This document shows positions 22,189-33,900 of a stretch of 64,000 bases of DNA, in pieces (positions within the stretch are counted from its first letter, which is position 1; each line of letters begins with the position of its first letter). The DNA is from Takakia lepidozioides (lineage: Eukaryota; Streptophyta; Takakiopsida; Takakiales; Takakiaceae), in the NCBI GenBank assembly GCA_030704615.1, contig CM060732.1, positions 8,370,001-8,434,000 on the forward strand, given 5' to 3'. The notes beneath the pieces are model-generated. The model did no database searches. It was not told where the DNA came from and saw only the letters and a program-made list of their open reading frames with translations. A program made the position numbers and the translations under genes.

Positions 22189-22775
22189 CCTTCTATGGTT
22201 GATCTCTAGTTGGTCTCTCATCTTTGGGCAGTAGTCCTGACCCCTTTCCAAGCAGATCCATGGCATGCTCTCTCTTTACAAGGCAAGGAACCCGTAGGTC
22301 AGATCAGCTAAAATTGAGAACCCAGCAAACTTGTCAAGATTGAAACTCTTAGAAATGGCAAATGTCACTGGTTTATGCATGAGCTCCAGTCATCATTTTA
22401 AAAAGATTCCCTCACTTGACAAAAACAAGACGGATTGTAACTTAATATATATAGCAGACAGACAATAACTTAGGGTCTCTTTAGACTATAGGGGGTTGTA
22501 AGACCAAAAACAAACAAGCTAATTCAGTTAGACAGTGGCATATATGGTTTGGCCATAAGACACTGCAAGAATACTTGACTCATGATTGTTTCTTGACAGT
22601 TTTAAATGAGCAGGTAAGTAAGTTATCTGCTACCTATAATGAGTAGATTTCTCGGAATATAAGTTAGAACGTTAGAACAGATTACAAAAACCACTGGGTT
22701 ATCAGCAGCTGGGTTCTTACCTCGCTAGTCCATTCACTTCCTTCTATGGTTGATCTCTAGTTGGTCTCTCATCTA
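22189..22775. repeat. Pair of about 37-bp direct repeats, 548 bp apart
   Basis: ttccttctatggttgatctc followed by tagttggtctctcatct is present at about 22190-22226 and again at 22738-22774 with no mismatch seen. Possible remnant of an insertion event or of a larger duplication; nothing between them is recognised. Confidence 0.7.
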
Positions 22776-22970
22776 GACACTCGCCCTGCATTTGTTTAGA
22801 TCCACGCACTTCCATTGATACAACAAACATAACTTACTAAATTCCTATCCACGCTCCATTCCAATCCCAAACACATCCCAAACCCCATGCTGGTCTTTGA
22901 CTACCTGATCCACCTAGTCTCTAACCTTAGGGTCATTACCCTTGCATTGTTGCTTCTTCTTGGAGTTGTG

Positions 22971-23602
22971 GAGAGCTCCTATTCTGTCAGTTACCAACAC
23001 AATTCCATCAGTGACGAAGGTCAACGAAGGTGAACAAGAACATTTCAACCTGCCCAACAAACCTGCCCGAAAAATAAATAAATAAATAAATAAAATTGAA
23101 ATTGAATACAATATCACATTCCAAAAAGCGAAAAGTACCTTATACAGGACAGAAGAGCCACCTTCGTTCAACTTAGGTCCAACACATATATATATTTTTC
23201 ACCGGCATCCCTGGATATTTCCGTAGGATACGATAATCCAAGCTAGAGATTAAAATGGCTAAAAAACATGCAGAATTCTTCCACGTTTGTACAGAATTCT
23301 TCAACGTTAGAAGTCCATATCTCATGTTGTTGTTGTTGTTTTTTTTCTTTTTTTTCCTTCGACATCCATTTCTTTCATTTTTACCTTTATGTTCTCCCGC
23401 TCAGCCTCCACCTTCGGCAGCCAAAGGTGGCGTGTCAGTACAATCCCTTGTCATTTTTCATTATTGTTTCTCACAAATCCAAGCATACAATTACGGGCAG
23501 TCCGAGAAAAAAATTATATTATCACGTGGCCGCCGTTTTCGCATCCACGTCACACTGATGGCTGATGACTGATGTCCGATAGCTGATAGAATAGCAAATC
23601 CC
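22971..23602. mobile_element. MULE-like MITE, copy 1
   Basis: It is nearly identical in layout to 48716-49439. It starts gagagctcctattctgtcag, has the cagcctccaccttcggcagc block and T-runs in the middle, and ends ctgatagaatagcaaatccc. The ends are imperfect inverted repeats. No clear 9-bp flank survives here. Its right end lies against minus-strand coding sequence of the unrecognised gene at 23.6-24.8 kb. A short (aaat)n run is at 23075-23093. Confidence 0.65.
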
Positions 23603-24773
23603 ATTCCTGTGGGGGCTCTCTTGCGCTGGCCAGTGGTGAAAGCTGCTTCAATTTCCTGTAAACTGTTCGTTTTTTGTGCTCTTGTCCCAAGATCAGTCTC
23701 GCCATGCCCTATCATTTCCAAGTATTCCCTTGTTGGGATTGGAAGGACCTTCCTACTGCACATATTATCACACAAATACCACAATGCACATTTGATGGTT
23801 AGACTAAATCACAACAGTGGAATGAAAAATGACAAGTACTGTAAAATTTCAACATACCTTTTTTTAAAGGTGTATAGAGGGCCACTGTCGGTGTCAATGT
23901 CATTGTCGCTGGATACAGACATCTTTGGAGCAAGATTTGTTTTTACCACGCGGGCTTGGTACGTCTTGTAGTGCTTATACTCCTTAAACCAATTATAAAT
24001 GTCTTCTTCTTTCCAGCGCATAGTAAGCATGCTCCCATTTTGCAGGAACAATAGCCCCGCCAGTGTTGGCTCACACTCGTGGATAAAGCACTTGATGACG
24101 TCTTGACCTTCCACATCATGCCGCAAACTCCTCTCCAACAATGATGTAATCCCTGGATCTTGTGCATTCTGAAACCACCCCCGGACAGCCTTGATGTTTT
24201 GGTTGTACACCCTCCATTGCGCTGGGTGATACAGCCTCAAATAGTCTCTTCCATATGGTGAATGCTGCCCCCCCTCCCCCCACAGATCCTCTCATAGGAT
24301 GGGCCAGGGTCAATTCCCTCCATAGGCTTGGGATCATTCGTTGCATCTGCACAGCCAGGCCAACCAATTTGTTGCATCTGCTGTTGGGATGGGGCTGGAA
24401 GAACAGGCTGTATCATCAACCAAAAATAAATCTATCCCATTAACATGCACAGATTAAACTTAGAAATGTGGTTGATAAGAGTCTATTTAAAGCAATGGCA
24501 CAGATACAAACACCAACCTCCGTATTGGGATTGCAAGGCTGCTTCAGGCTTGAATGACAAGTGCTGCTGCAGCTGTTGTTGCTGTTTTTGGAGCTCTTGT
24601 TGTTTCTGCTTTTGCTATAACTCCTTGTGTCGCTGTTGGGATGGGGTTGGAGGAGGAGAGAGTGCTACCTGCAATGTAGGGAACTTGTGTTCTTCCCTCA
24701 GCCCTACAACCTTTGCCAATGTTGAGCCCACATCTCCTAGCGCTGCAAGGGAGGTAGAATTGGGTTGCAGGGC
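23600..24773 (-). CDS. Unrecognised multi-exon gene (or relic)
   Basis: Exon a (about 24773-24531) follows a TTAG acceptor. It is Gln-rich (QKQQELQKQQQQLQQHL) with one in-frame TAG. Exon b (about 24420-23866) starts after a tgatgatacag acceptor with PVLPAPSQQQMQQIGWPG. It continues, after an apparent frame slip in a G-run at 24270-24287, as YGRDYLRLYHPAQWRVY, KAVRGWFQNAQDPGIT and KEEDIYNWFKEYKHYKTY, and ends at a GT donor after YTFKK. Exon c (about 23760-23604) carries KVLPIPTREYLEMIGHG and QEIEAAFTTGQRKRAP and runs into the MULE-like repeat. The splice-like borders and amino-acid composition argue for real ancestry. No family is recognised. Possibly a lineage-specific gene disrupted by the MITE. 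Confidence 0.4.
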
Positions 24774-25281
24774 CTAAAGCTTCTGTGGGACATCTTTCAT
24801 CTCTCTTCCAAGGGACGGTGCCCTACATATCTCCACTCCTCAATAAAAATAAAATGGAATCTACCTGAGTACATCATTCATGGGAGCCAATGTGCAAGCC
24901 AAGAAAGTACAACAGACGAGTTTCTACCCACCTTGAAGCAGCAACGGTGTGAGGTGCGTGGATTCCCTGTGTTCCACAGGATGAGACTCATCGTTAATAC
25001 CAAAGTTCGCATCAAGACTGCTTATCCAAGGTACTGAACAATTCATTGAACGTCCACTTGGAAGTCGAATGATGTAATATTACATGTTATGTATCCACGA
25101 TAAACAAATGGGTCGCATCGAACATGGGGAGACTCCTACTCTACCATAATCGATACAACTTGCTAGTAATTTTATTGATTGAATCTTCATATCAAGCACA
25201 ATGTTCACATACCACACCATTGGAATGATGTTTTGGATGTGACAAGGGCAGTAAAATAGCATGAAACATTCGGAAGAGGTA

Positions 25282-25738
25282 CTAGGGTAGTACAATAAGG
25301 TTTGGGGTGTAATTAGAGAGAAGTGCAATAAGGTTTGGGTTTACGGTAAGGGTAAGGGTTTAGGGTTTGGATTTAGGGTACAAAGGGACAAATAAATATG
25401 ATGGATTCACACTCGGTAGAGTTAAGAAATGGTTGAAGAATTTGATATCCCTGTAATCATTCTATCATACCTTATCCAACAAAAGAAAATATTAAAAGAG
25501 CATGAAACATTGAGTAACATGGTAGTACAATAAGGTTTGGAGTGTAACTAGGGTAGTATAATAAGGTTTGGGGTGTAATTAGAGAGAAGTGCAATAAGGT
25601 TTGGGTTTACGGTAAGGGTAAGGGTTTAGGGTTTGGATTTAGGATACAAAGCAACAAACAAATATGATGGACTCACACTCGGTAGAATTAAGAAATGGTT
25701 GAGGAATTTGATATCCCTGTAATCATTCTATCATACCT
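25282..25738. repeat. Two-copy tandem duplication with interstitial TTTAGGG-like words
   Basis: 25282-25480 and 25549-25738 share tagggtagta.aataaggtttg, aagggtaagggtttagggtt and cactcggtaga.ttaagaaatgg in order. The offset is about 267 bp. The gggtttagggtttggatttaggg run is a short match to the common plant telomere repeat but far too short to be a telomere. Confidence 0.75.
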
Positions 25739-25739
25739 G

Positions 25740-26810
25740 CGGAAGCAGAAAAACATCATGACACCTAGACCGGACCGTTCTTCTACTCGTTCGTTTGTTA
25801 AGCATCATGTCACCGTTCCGTTCGTGGTATGGCAAATGCTCAGAAAAGATATATCAACCCCTCGTAGGGCTCCTGCCTGCAGTACCTGCACTCCGTTATC
25901 TCGTATGCTTGGTTCACCATGTGCGGCTCATGTAACATCGAAACTGGACTGACGGGTTGTCTGATCAAGAGGGAACGGATAGATTTACCCCGGGTGATGA
26001 AACAAGGCCCCAATTTTTACTTTATAAGCTATTGTAATCTAGGGACGTCGTTTATGTAACACCTGCAAGTTTGACCCCCGACAACGCGGGGGAGGCTACG
26101 TTGGGCCAGGAATGAGGGGGAGCGCAATGCAAGTGTTACTTGAGCAAATGAGGAGCTGAGAATGTGAGCCAAGCAATGAAGGAAGAAGGTAGTGATGAGC
26201 CTCGCCGTGCACGCTTACCGCGAAGAGGAAAAAGGCTGCGTCGATCCGGGGCCTGGAGTCCGGCGACGAGGTGGGTTAACTCAAGAACCACCCACCCGTG
26301 AAGTGTGTCGCTAAGCTTGCCGGAGGGTCAGCAGTCGATAGAGGGAACTCCTCCCACTTTCTGTAAACTACCAGCCAACACATGGTTCACTCCTATGCTC
26401 GCAGGGCAAAAGTCGTTTGTGTCACCTACGGAATCTACTCCTATCTATTTGCCTTCCAAGACATACTTATTAGTGTTAACACAGCTTCACCCCGGAGCCT
26501 GTCTTATCCTCTTGGGAGGTCCCCTTTGCTTGGAGCGCCTACTGCCAGAAGACCATGCGGTGTGTTAAGGGCCAGCCGCTTAGGTCGGGGTTGCTTCACA
26601 TTCACGTTTCTTCGGATCGCATGTGCGTGCTTGGGTCCAGGCCCACATCAATGCGGAGCACACAAAAGACCTCACCATTCTCACAGGGTTGGCACTTCTA
26701 AAGACGACAGGGATCAATTAGATTCGTTAAACATTTTGTTTATATTCAGATCTGTGTAAAGTTCCTTTGTTTGAGCTCTAGAACTACGCTATCTCCATTT
26801 CCAGTCCTAT
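25740..26810. other. Intergenic stretch, nothing recognised
   Basis: Overlapping plus-strand open stretches at 26305-26759 have no recognisable domain. No RNA gene or transposon end is seen. Confidence 0.45.
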
Positions 26811-26813
26811 GCG

Positions 26814-27580
26814 ATGTACTGTCAGTACGACCAGACGGGGACGAACAGGTGCAGGAGGGGGTTACCTACTGGTGAACTCTTTAACTCCGTTACTCAATTT
26901 GATTCATGGTCTCCGTTTGCATACATTAAGGTGCTAATGCTATCTGCGCAGGCACTTCTATGAATGACAGGACTTGGTCAGAGTTCTGCTTCTGGGTTCG
27001 AGCTCCATCAGCCCCTGTTACGATTCTCTGTCTACTGCAATGTACTGTCTGTACCTACATATACACAGGGATGAATAGGACCGAAGGATGAGCTACCTGC
27101 TGGTGACCTCCCATAGGTCCTTGTGACTACTCAAATTTAACCAGGATTAAGGCAGTAAGCTACAAGGATCCCTGCTCTGTTTGCTGTCGTTCACGATGTA
27201 CAGTCAGTACATTTAGACAGGGACGAACAGGTGTGGGAATATGTAACATGTTGCCTCCCATATGCCTTATGTTTACTCGGACCTAACCCACGTCTGTGTT
27301 TGCAAACTAGGTGTTGCTACGACTACTGCGTAAGCATCACTTTTGTTTTTGTACAGATCTACATTACATTGCTGTGTTTTGTGCTATGTAAGATCCCTGT
27401 TTATATTCTCTGCCCCTCACAAATGTACTGTCAGTACATTCACACAGAGATGAACAGGTTTGGAAGTGAGTCTTGTTAAACGTGCAGACCTACAGGAAGT
27501 TTCTGAGTTCGAGCTTTACTAAAGTCCCTGACTCTGTCTTCTATCTTATACAGTCAGTACATTATGACAGGGACGGCCTG
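26814..27580. repeat. Array of five TGTACTGTCAGTACA palindrome-like motifs with 383-bp super-period
   Basis: Copies start at about 26814, 27041, 27197, 27424 and 27547. Spacings are 227, 156, 227 and about 123, so copies 1 and 3 and copies 2 and 4 are each 383 bp apart. Each motif is followed by an aca(g)(g)ga(c/t)gaacaggt-like block. The motif is an imperfect inverted repeat. Several copies sit between an AG and a GT (…cag|…gaacag|gt), so they could also be decayed repeated small exons. Confidence 0.6.
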
Positions 27581-28628
27581 GCTTGGGTATGGGCCTGGCT
27601 TCCTGAGCTACCCCACTTACCTAAGATCATCACAAGCTGGAGGATACAGCTTCTTCTATATAAAGTGGAATTAACCACCTCTTCTCATACGGAGATTCAA
27701 ACTTGTTACCTACCACTCAGTATCACATGGAACACATCACCAACCATCTAGTGATCCTCTCCTCCCTCTACTTCACACTTGTTTGCTGCTTGGACTCCCA
27801 ATGTCACAAGCAACCATCCGTCAAGTTATTAAGGTGAGGACTCGCTACCTGTTATGACGCTTTGACTTCAAGGTAGCTGTTTTTGGAGGCTGTATGCAGG
27901 TTGCTGTTCTACTTATGAACCAAGGAGCACGCACCAATGACAGCAAGACAGAGATGTTCTGTACTGTCAGGGGAGTCTACAAGCTTCTGATACTATTCTT
28001 TCTAAGGCCCATTCTTAACTGGTTTTTAGACACACCAGAGAGACGACCTGTGTTATGACTAGCTGTGATCTCTTTACAACAAGACCTTTGTTTTTTGGAC
28101 ACAAAAAAACTATGTCTTTTAGCATTACTTCTACATATGCCAGGTTTACAGGATATGTGTGAAGATCTGTCATGTCTGGTCTGGTCTGGATCTGGTCTGG
28201 ATCTGGTCTGGTTGATACTGAAGCAGTGACTCAGGGTAATCCTACACAGTCAGCAAGTGGGCCCTCTGGTTTCTGATTGCTATACTGTCCAGACAATTGA
28301 CATACCTATTAAATGAGCGAAGCTTTGAATGATCTTACTATGAAGCAGGGTAAGTGACCAATTTGTTACTCCTGTAAATGTTCAAGGCCTTTTTAGAAAA
28401 AAAACAGAGACCTTACAGCTTTGTAAGATCTATATTTTCTTGAAAAAACTACTTTGCTCATTTTTCTGCTGCGTAAGAACTTACAACAGGTAAATGTCAG
28501 CCTAGGCGCACAACTGTATTCTTGGTAATCATGCCCAGTAGCTTAGTTTACTACTCACTAAACAGGGTGAGGACTAAACCCTTATATGGTTTCTCATTAT
28601 TGATGACATGATGCCTTCAGACATTTGA

Positions 28629-29121
28629 TATGAATGGTTTCAATGTGAAACAGGGTTAGAGACCACGCTGTCCTTCCTGGAAAAATTTGTAAACCATCCA
28701 GACATAGACTTTACAGCTATGAGGGAGGTCTATGCATTTCTAAAGGCTTTATTGTTCATCTATGATGCTGGATTTAACAGATATATGACTGTCAAAAACC
28801 TGTTGTAAAAATCTTTGAACAGGCTGACATATACCTGTATTAAGTCCTTATGCAGCAGAAAATAGGATCAGTACTCACTAACAGAGTGAGGGCTCAATCC
28901 TCGTTTTTCATTTTGATGACATGAGGCTTTCAGCCGTATGATATGAATGGTTTCAATATGAAACAGGGTAAGAGACCACACTGGCCCTCCTGGAAAAACT
29001 TGTAAACCATCCAGACATAGACCTTACAGCGATGAAGGATCTCTATGCATTTCTGAATGCTTTTTTGTTCATCTTTGATGCTGGACCTGACAGATATATG
29101 TTTGTCAATAACCTGTTGTAA
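28629..29121 (+). repeat. Tandem coding-like units (LEK.VNHPDID module)
   Basis: Two units about 313-330 bp apart each encode on the plus strand a short open segment ending in a conserved NLL-stop. Unit A is 28629-28808 with FLEKFVNHPDIDFTAM. Unit B is 28972-29121 with LLEKLVNHPDIDLTAM. Both continue YAFL.A.LFI.DAG. The surrounding non-coding bases are also repeated (atgaatggtttcaat.tgaaacaggg upstream). A third, more diverged unit may start near 28330, and a distant relative near 27955-28055. Identity unknown. They may be repeated exons of one gene or a captured fragment. Confidence 0.5.
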
Positions 29122-29537
29122 AAAGTCTTTGAACAGCACTACAGTTGGTACACAGGATATAAGAAAACCAATTTTTCTTGAATGGTTTTACTTTACAATT
29201 GTTGTGACTGGTTTTTACAGATAAGAAATAGTTCTACAGAGCAGTCCAGAAGCTTCGTGTTTTCGGATCCCTGGATCACTGGCCTGATCACACTGTCTTG
29301 ACCCGCACCTGGAAAGGAGAATGATTTGGAGGCCCAAATCGAACTTGGTGTGTTGGGTTCTGGTTCAAGAGTCAGGGGGCGTGGAATTGGTTGGCTGTGG
29401 CTGAGCATAGCCACGACAGTCATAAATTGTTACGACTTGTGGCTTCTCAGGCTTGGCAGAGCCCGAACGTGATAGAGGTTGGTGATCTCTGAAGGTAAAA
29501 TTCATAATTTACGACGAGTTCACCTAATGCTCGTTGG

Positions 29538-30544
29538 TTGCGATCTGGTAGAAATAGAGTCACTGCTCCAGTGTCTGCCTCAGTGTTATCTCCAGTAGTG
29601 GTGCATAGAGACAGGGTCTTTGAAGAATCTGAGTTGATTTCTATGGAGGAGGGCTTTAGCAATGTTTCTGGTAGAGGAAGACCGGGGGTCTCGGACCGGC
29701 TACTGCCAGTGGACCTGGCTTGGGCAGTAGGATGCGGGATATTTTGGGTGATGCAGGTGGTACGAGAAACAACCTGTATGCTACCAATTTTTGTGCTCAA
29801 GGTGTGGGCGAATCAGGCCATGTGGGCAAATTACCTGCAGGGCCGCCAGGCTTCTCGATTTCAATACCCACACAACCCGAGCATTTACGTGATGATGCCA
29901 TGCATGGTAATTCTAACCTGAGGGAAATTTCCAGGTATGCAGCCCTTGACCCTTGTTCTTTGCATGTAGGTAGTGAGTCTGCATGGCCGGCCTCTGTGTG
30001 TAGCCAAGTGCTCACACAAGGCCAGCCTGCACTTCAGTCATGGTCCACCCAACTGACTGTGCTACCTCTCTCCCGAGCTATGGGAGAGGTGGCAGTACAT
30101 GAGGAAGGGAGTAGAAGGTCTGGTCATGAAAATTTTGGAATTCAGCCTGTGGTTTCCAATGGGCAGATATATCATGTTGCTCCAGTAGTTACTTATCCGT
30201 ATCCTGAATATCACATGGGGAAGAAAAGAGAGAACTTCTTGGAATTGTTTGAGGTCAGTGCTAGAATGAACAAAGCCACTGAAGAAGTCATGATGGGCAC
30301 CTTTCGCATGAGCATGCAAGGGAAAGCCAATGATCTTCTTCATGTCGCTTTGAGTGGTGAACCCAATCTCACCTGGGAGAAGGTCAAGAGAAGAGCCCTC
30401 ATGATATTCAAACCTGCAGAGAGACCCCTGGACAGTCTTGATAAATTGTGTGACCGGCCATACAAAGAGGGTGAGTCTCTTTTGGACTTGAGGGCTGCTG
30501 CTACTGAGAATGTCCCTGAGGATCTTGAGGGGCATGCCTGCTGA
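29538..30544 (+). pseudogene. Retrotransposon gag-like ORF
   Basis: The frame 29720-30544 (274 codons) ends with a capsid-like region. It reads RENFLELFEVSARMNKA, LQGKANDLLH-type spacing, TWEKVKRRALMIFKP, LDSLDKLCDRPYKEGESLLDL. This follows the order hydrophobic-F-helix, conserved Trp-x-x-x-K, and GESL found in Ty3/gypsy-type capsids. 29538-29720 continues the same protein type in another frame, implying a frameshift. There is no zinc knuckle, protease or RT in frame downstream. Family assignment is by pattern only. Confidence 0.45.
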
Positions 30545-33050
30545 GGTAAAGGCTTGGGGTCAGCATGTTCAAGGATAGTGATGGCTTAGGGACCTGGCTG
30601 AAGCAGAGATGGGCTCTTGAAGCAACTTCTTACTCAGTTCACAATGAAGAGCTTTGAAGTTGGTGGATAAATGGCCTTGGTAGTTGACCTTTTGTTTTCG
30701 GGATTTCCAAAGTCCTTGTGATAGTGATCCCCCACACCCGAAACCCTGGGAGACCTCACTTGTTAAAGGCTATTTGCCTTTCTGAAACGCTTGCAGCATG
30801 GCAGGAAGATCAGGTTGGAAGGGGCAGAACTTCGTAGTATGATTGGGGTCTTTGCAGATCTAACAGGGAGCATGCCTACCTTGGTAGGAAGCTCCTGTCT
30901 GTGTTTTGCCCCGATTGTTAGCTCCACTGGAATCTGCCACAACAGCAGACTTTGGCCCTTATTCAGGAGGTTCCTGACTTTAAGGCGTATGTAAAGGGTT
31001 TTATTCCAGTGACGACAAAGTTGGAACTGGTTTTAGCAGAGGCGAGAATAGGCTCTCTTTCTCTCGTTCGTCGTCGTTCATTTCGTTACGGCGCCAATTT
31101 CCGAGCTATGTATGTCAAATCCGCGCACTTGCATCATATGCGCGGCAGGTGTGTGGAATGGAGGGTTTGGGGATGTGCGAGCGGTGGTAGTGCCATTGAA
31201 GTCAGTTTCAAGATTCCAGTCATGGTATAGAAAGCAAAAGCTAGAAATGACCTTTTTGTGAACCCAATAGTTCAAAGTATATGTTGAAGTGAGGTTCTGA
31301 TTGTCTGTGGCAGATTCTCTCGCCCGGCACGACGGGCACAGACCCTGATTTTCAGCAGATTTGTGGTCTGGCATGAGGTGCGTTGAATCAACTTTGGATA
31401 CAATTGATGTCTTTTTGCTCAGTCATTTATAGTTTCTGCCTTGAGTGGATCGATTGGTTCTTCATATAGCGTGGTGCTATCCTGCCTCACCCTCACCGTA
31501 CAGCTGTTGAAGCATCCCGTTATTGAGGAAGCTTTCATTTCCCTCAACACACCTTGAAGAAAGGATAGTTTCAAGCCTACGAGGTTCATGACGATGCTTG
31601 ACCATGCTCACATCAGAGGAAACTTTTGTACCTTTTATTTTGGTAGACATTCAGGGCTCGTATTCAGTTTGTGTCTACTCATAAGTATTTGGATTGAGGC
31701 TGGACACTATCCACAGGTGACCATTACACAGGAGGTTATGCATCTATATAATCATGACTCTTGATGTTGGGACCTTCTCTTATGCAGGAGGATGGAGTCC
31801 CCATCATTGCTTTCCGAATTGCAAATATCCGAAAACTTCAGATCATTGAGGTGGGCATGGCTGGCTGGTGGTAGTTGGTCTGCATTGCGTCAGTTGTCCG
31901 TATGCTTTTGTCACTGATCTCATCTACGATCGGTTGATATGAGACCATACGGTCTTGTTTTGGTTTGTACATTAATGTGCCAGACTTTCTGAATGTGCTA
32001 ATGTGGTAGAATCTCTCGTGCAAAAGGCAAGCAAAAGCAGTTCTGAAGTTTTTGATTATTACTGCTGTGGACAAGAACCTCAATTTTGACACTGGAAGGT
32101 TTGGCTGTTGGATGGCAGGCTAGTGTGCGGTTGCTTGTGGGGCTCAACAATACCTTGAGTGATGAGGACGAAAGCATGTTTCATTTCACTTCCCTTCCGG
32201 TCTGTATTCACATCTTCTCTGGCATGCCGAGACAATTCTGGGCATAAGTGTTGTGCTGTTTATTGATCATAGTTGTCTTTTTACACCCATTTCAATCACA
32301 ACGACTACTCACTACTCCCCTAACCACCAATGTGTCTCTGCCTCAACATGATTGAGAGTGGTGAACTATGGCACAGGTGATTGGAGGGAGCCAGGTATTT
32401 TTGGGGCTCCCGTGTACAGTGAAGCACCCCGTCACCGCTACCAGCCCCCTTTATGGTTTGACCATTGAGGTATGTTGGTTTCCCCTCTCTTGATAGTCAA
32501 AGATGTTTTTGAAGGTGCTTTATATAGGAGCTGCTAACTTCCCAGCAAACATGGTGCATCATAAATAAGAAACAAAGGAAAGAAAGCCAAATCTACAATT
32601 CGAAGAAGCTGGAAGGCCCCAACACACAAGCATGGCAAATAACCACAGAAAAGCAAACTGTAAAACCACAGATCAAAGATGTACCCACGCAGTGAGAAAA
32701 GTTGGACTGCCCCATGCGAGTGAGCTGTTAGGCACATCTATTCATAGATAAAGGTCTTGTAGAGAGAAGAAGATGGCCCGCAGCTGATCTCTTCTGGTTG
32801 TGTACGGTTATGTCTTGGGACCTGTGCCACCTCAAATATTCTGCTTGAACTCCCAACTTATCCTTTCTGTTATTTTGTATGGTCACTGACTTGGAGTCCC
32901 TGAGGCTATTACTGTCCTCTGGCGACCTTCATTGAGAAGTTTGGTGTTAAATGACATGTGCACTGGATGATTTGTACAGTTCTCTGTATGTGTAGCTAGA
33001 GTATGGACTCCGGTACTTATGTCTGTCTCTTGCATAAGTGCATCAATATG
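30545..33050. other. Downstream of the gag-like ORF, no domain recognised
   Basis: Short open stretches (for example VPDFKAYVKGF at about 30970) may be decayed retroelement sequence. A gypsy protease, RT or integrase motif was looked for on both strands and not found. Confidence 0.4.
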
Positions 33051-33059
33051 AAAGGGCTG

Positions 33060-33900
33060 GAAGTCGGAATATGTCTAAGTGAAATGTGGTATCCTGGAGT
33101 TCAATGATTGCAGCATATGCCCAGCATGGGATGACATCAGGTACAATTCCAGCTTTCATGATGTCTTCATGGACCTTTTTCCCTTTTCCAGAGGGCTGCT
33201 AGGCTGGCACACACAATTCAAACACAAATGAATGTAATCTGGTCCGGCTTCACCCTTTTCCACATCATCTACTCATAGGTCTCCAAAGCCTCCATCCCAC
33301 ACCCGTGCCGGGAATATCCTGCAATCATTGTGTTCCATGACACCACATTTCCACACTGTCAAACACTCCCTTTGCATCTTTGATGCTGCCGCATTTGGCA
33401 TACATGTCCACGAGGCTATTGTTCAGAATGACATCAGGTACAATTCCTGCTTTCGTGATGTCATTATGGACCTTTTTTTCTTTTTCCAGGGTTGCTAGGC
33501 TGGCACATGCATTGCAAATGCAAATGAATGCAACCTGGTCTGGATTCACCCCTTCCCACATCATTTGCTCATAGGTCTCCAAAGCCTTCATCCCACACCC
33601 ATGCTGGGCATATCCTATAATCATTGCACTCCAGGGTACCACATCTCGCTTACTCATACTGTCGAACACTCCCTTTGCATCTTCGATGCTCCCCACATTT
33701 GGCATACATGTTCACCAGGGCAATGTACAGAATGACATCTGGTATAATCCCAGCTTTGATGATGTCAGCATGGACCTCTTTGGCTTTTTCCTGGCGCTCG
33801 CACATGCATTGCAAACACAAATAAATGCGACCTGGTCTGGCTTCACCCCTTCCCACATCATTTGCTCATAGGTCTTCAAAGCCTCCATCCCAGGAATGGC
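33060..33900 (-). pseudogene. PPR protein (PLS type) pseudogene of near-identical cassettes
   Basis: The minus strand encodes repeated cassettes of about 100 residues. Landmarks are DVVPWSAMIIGYAQHG, ALETYEQMMWEGVNPDQVAF, CNACASLATLEKEKKVHND, ITKAGIVPDVILNNSLVDMYAKCGS and KDAKGVFDSM. These are the P, L and S motifs of plant organellar RNA-binding PPR proteins. At least three cassettes are seen (about 33890-33720, 33705-33400, 33390-33070). Frameshifts and stops separate them, so only about 126 codons are open at once (33325-33705). The cassettes are much more alike than PPR repeats usually are, pointing to recent internal duplication. No E or DYW domain is seen. Confidence 0.8.

Noticed and set aside
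25336-25375. Telomere or chromosome end
   Set aside because: Only a few degenerate TTTAGGG-like words, duplicated as part of a longer unit in the interior of the window.
26814-27580. CRISPR-like array
   Set aside because: Repeats are short and imperfect, spacings are 120-230 bp and unequal, and this is plant nuclear DNA.
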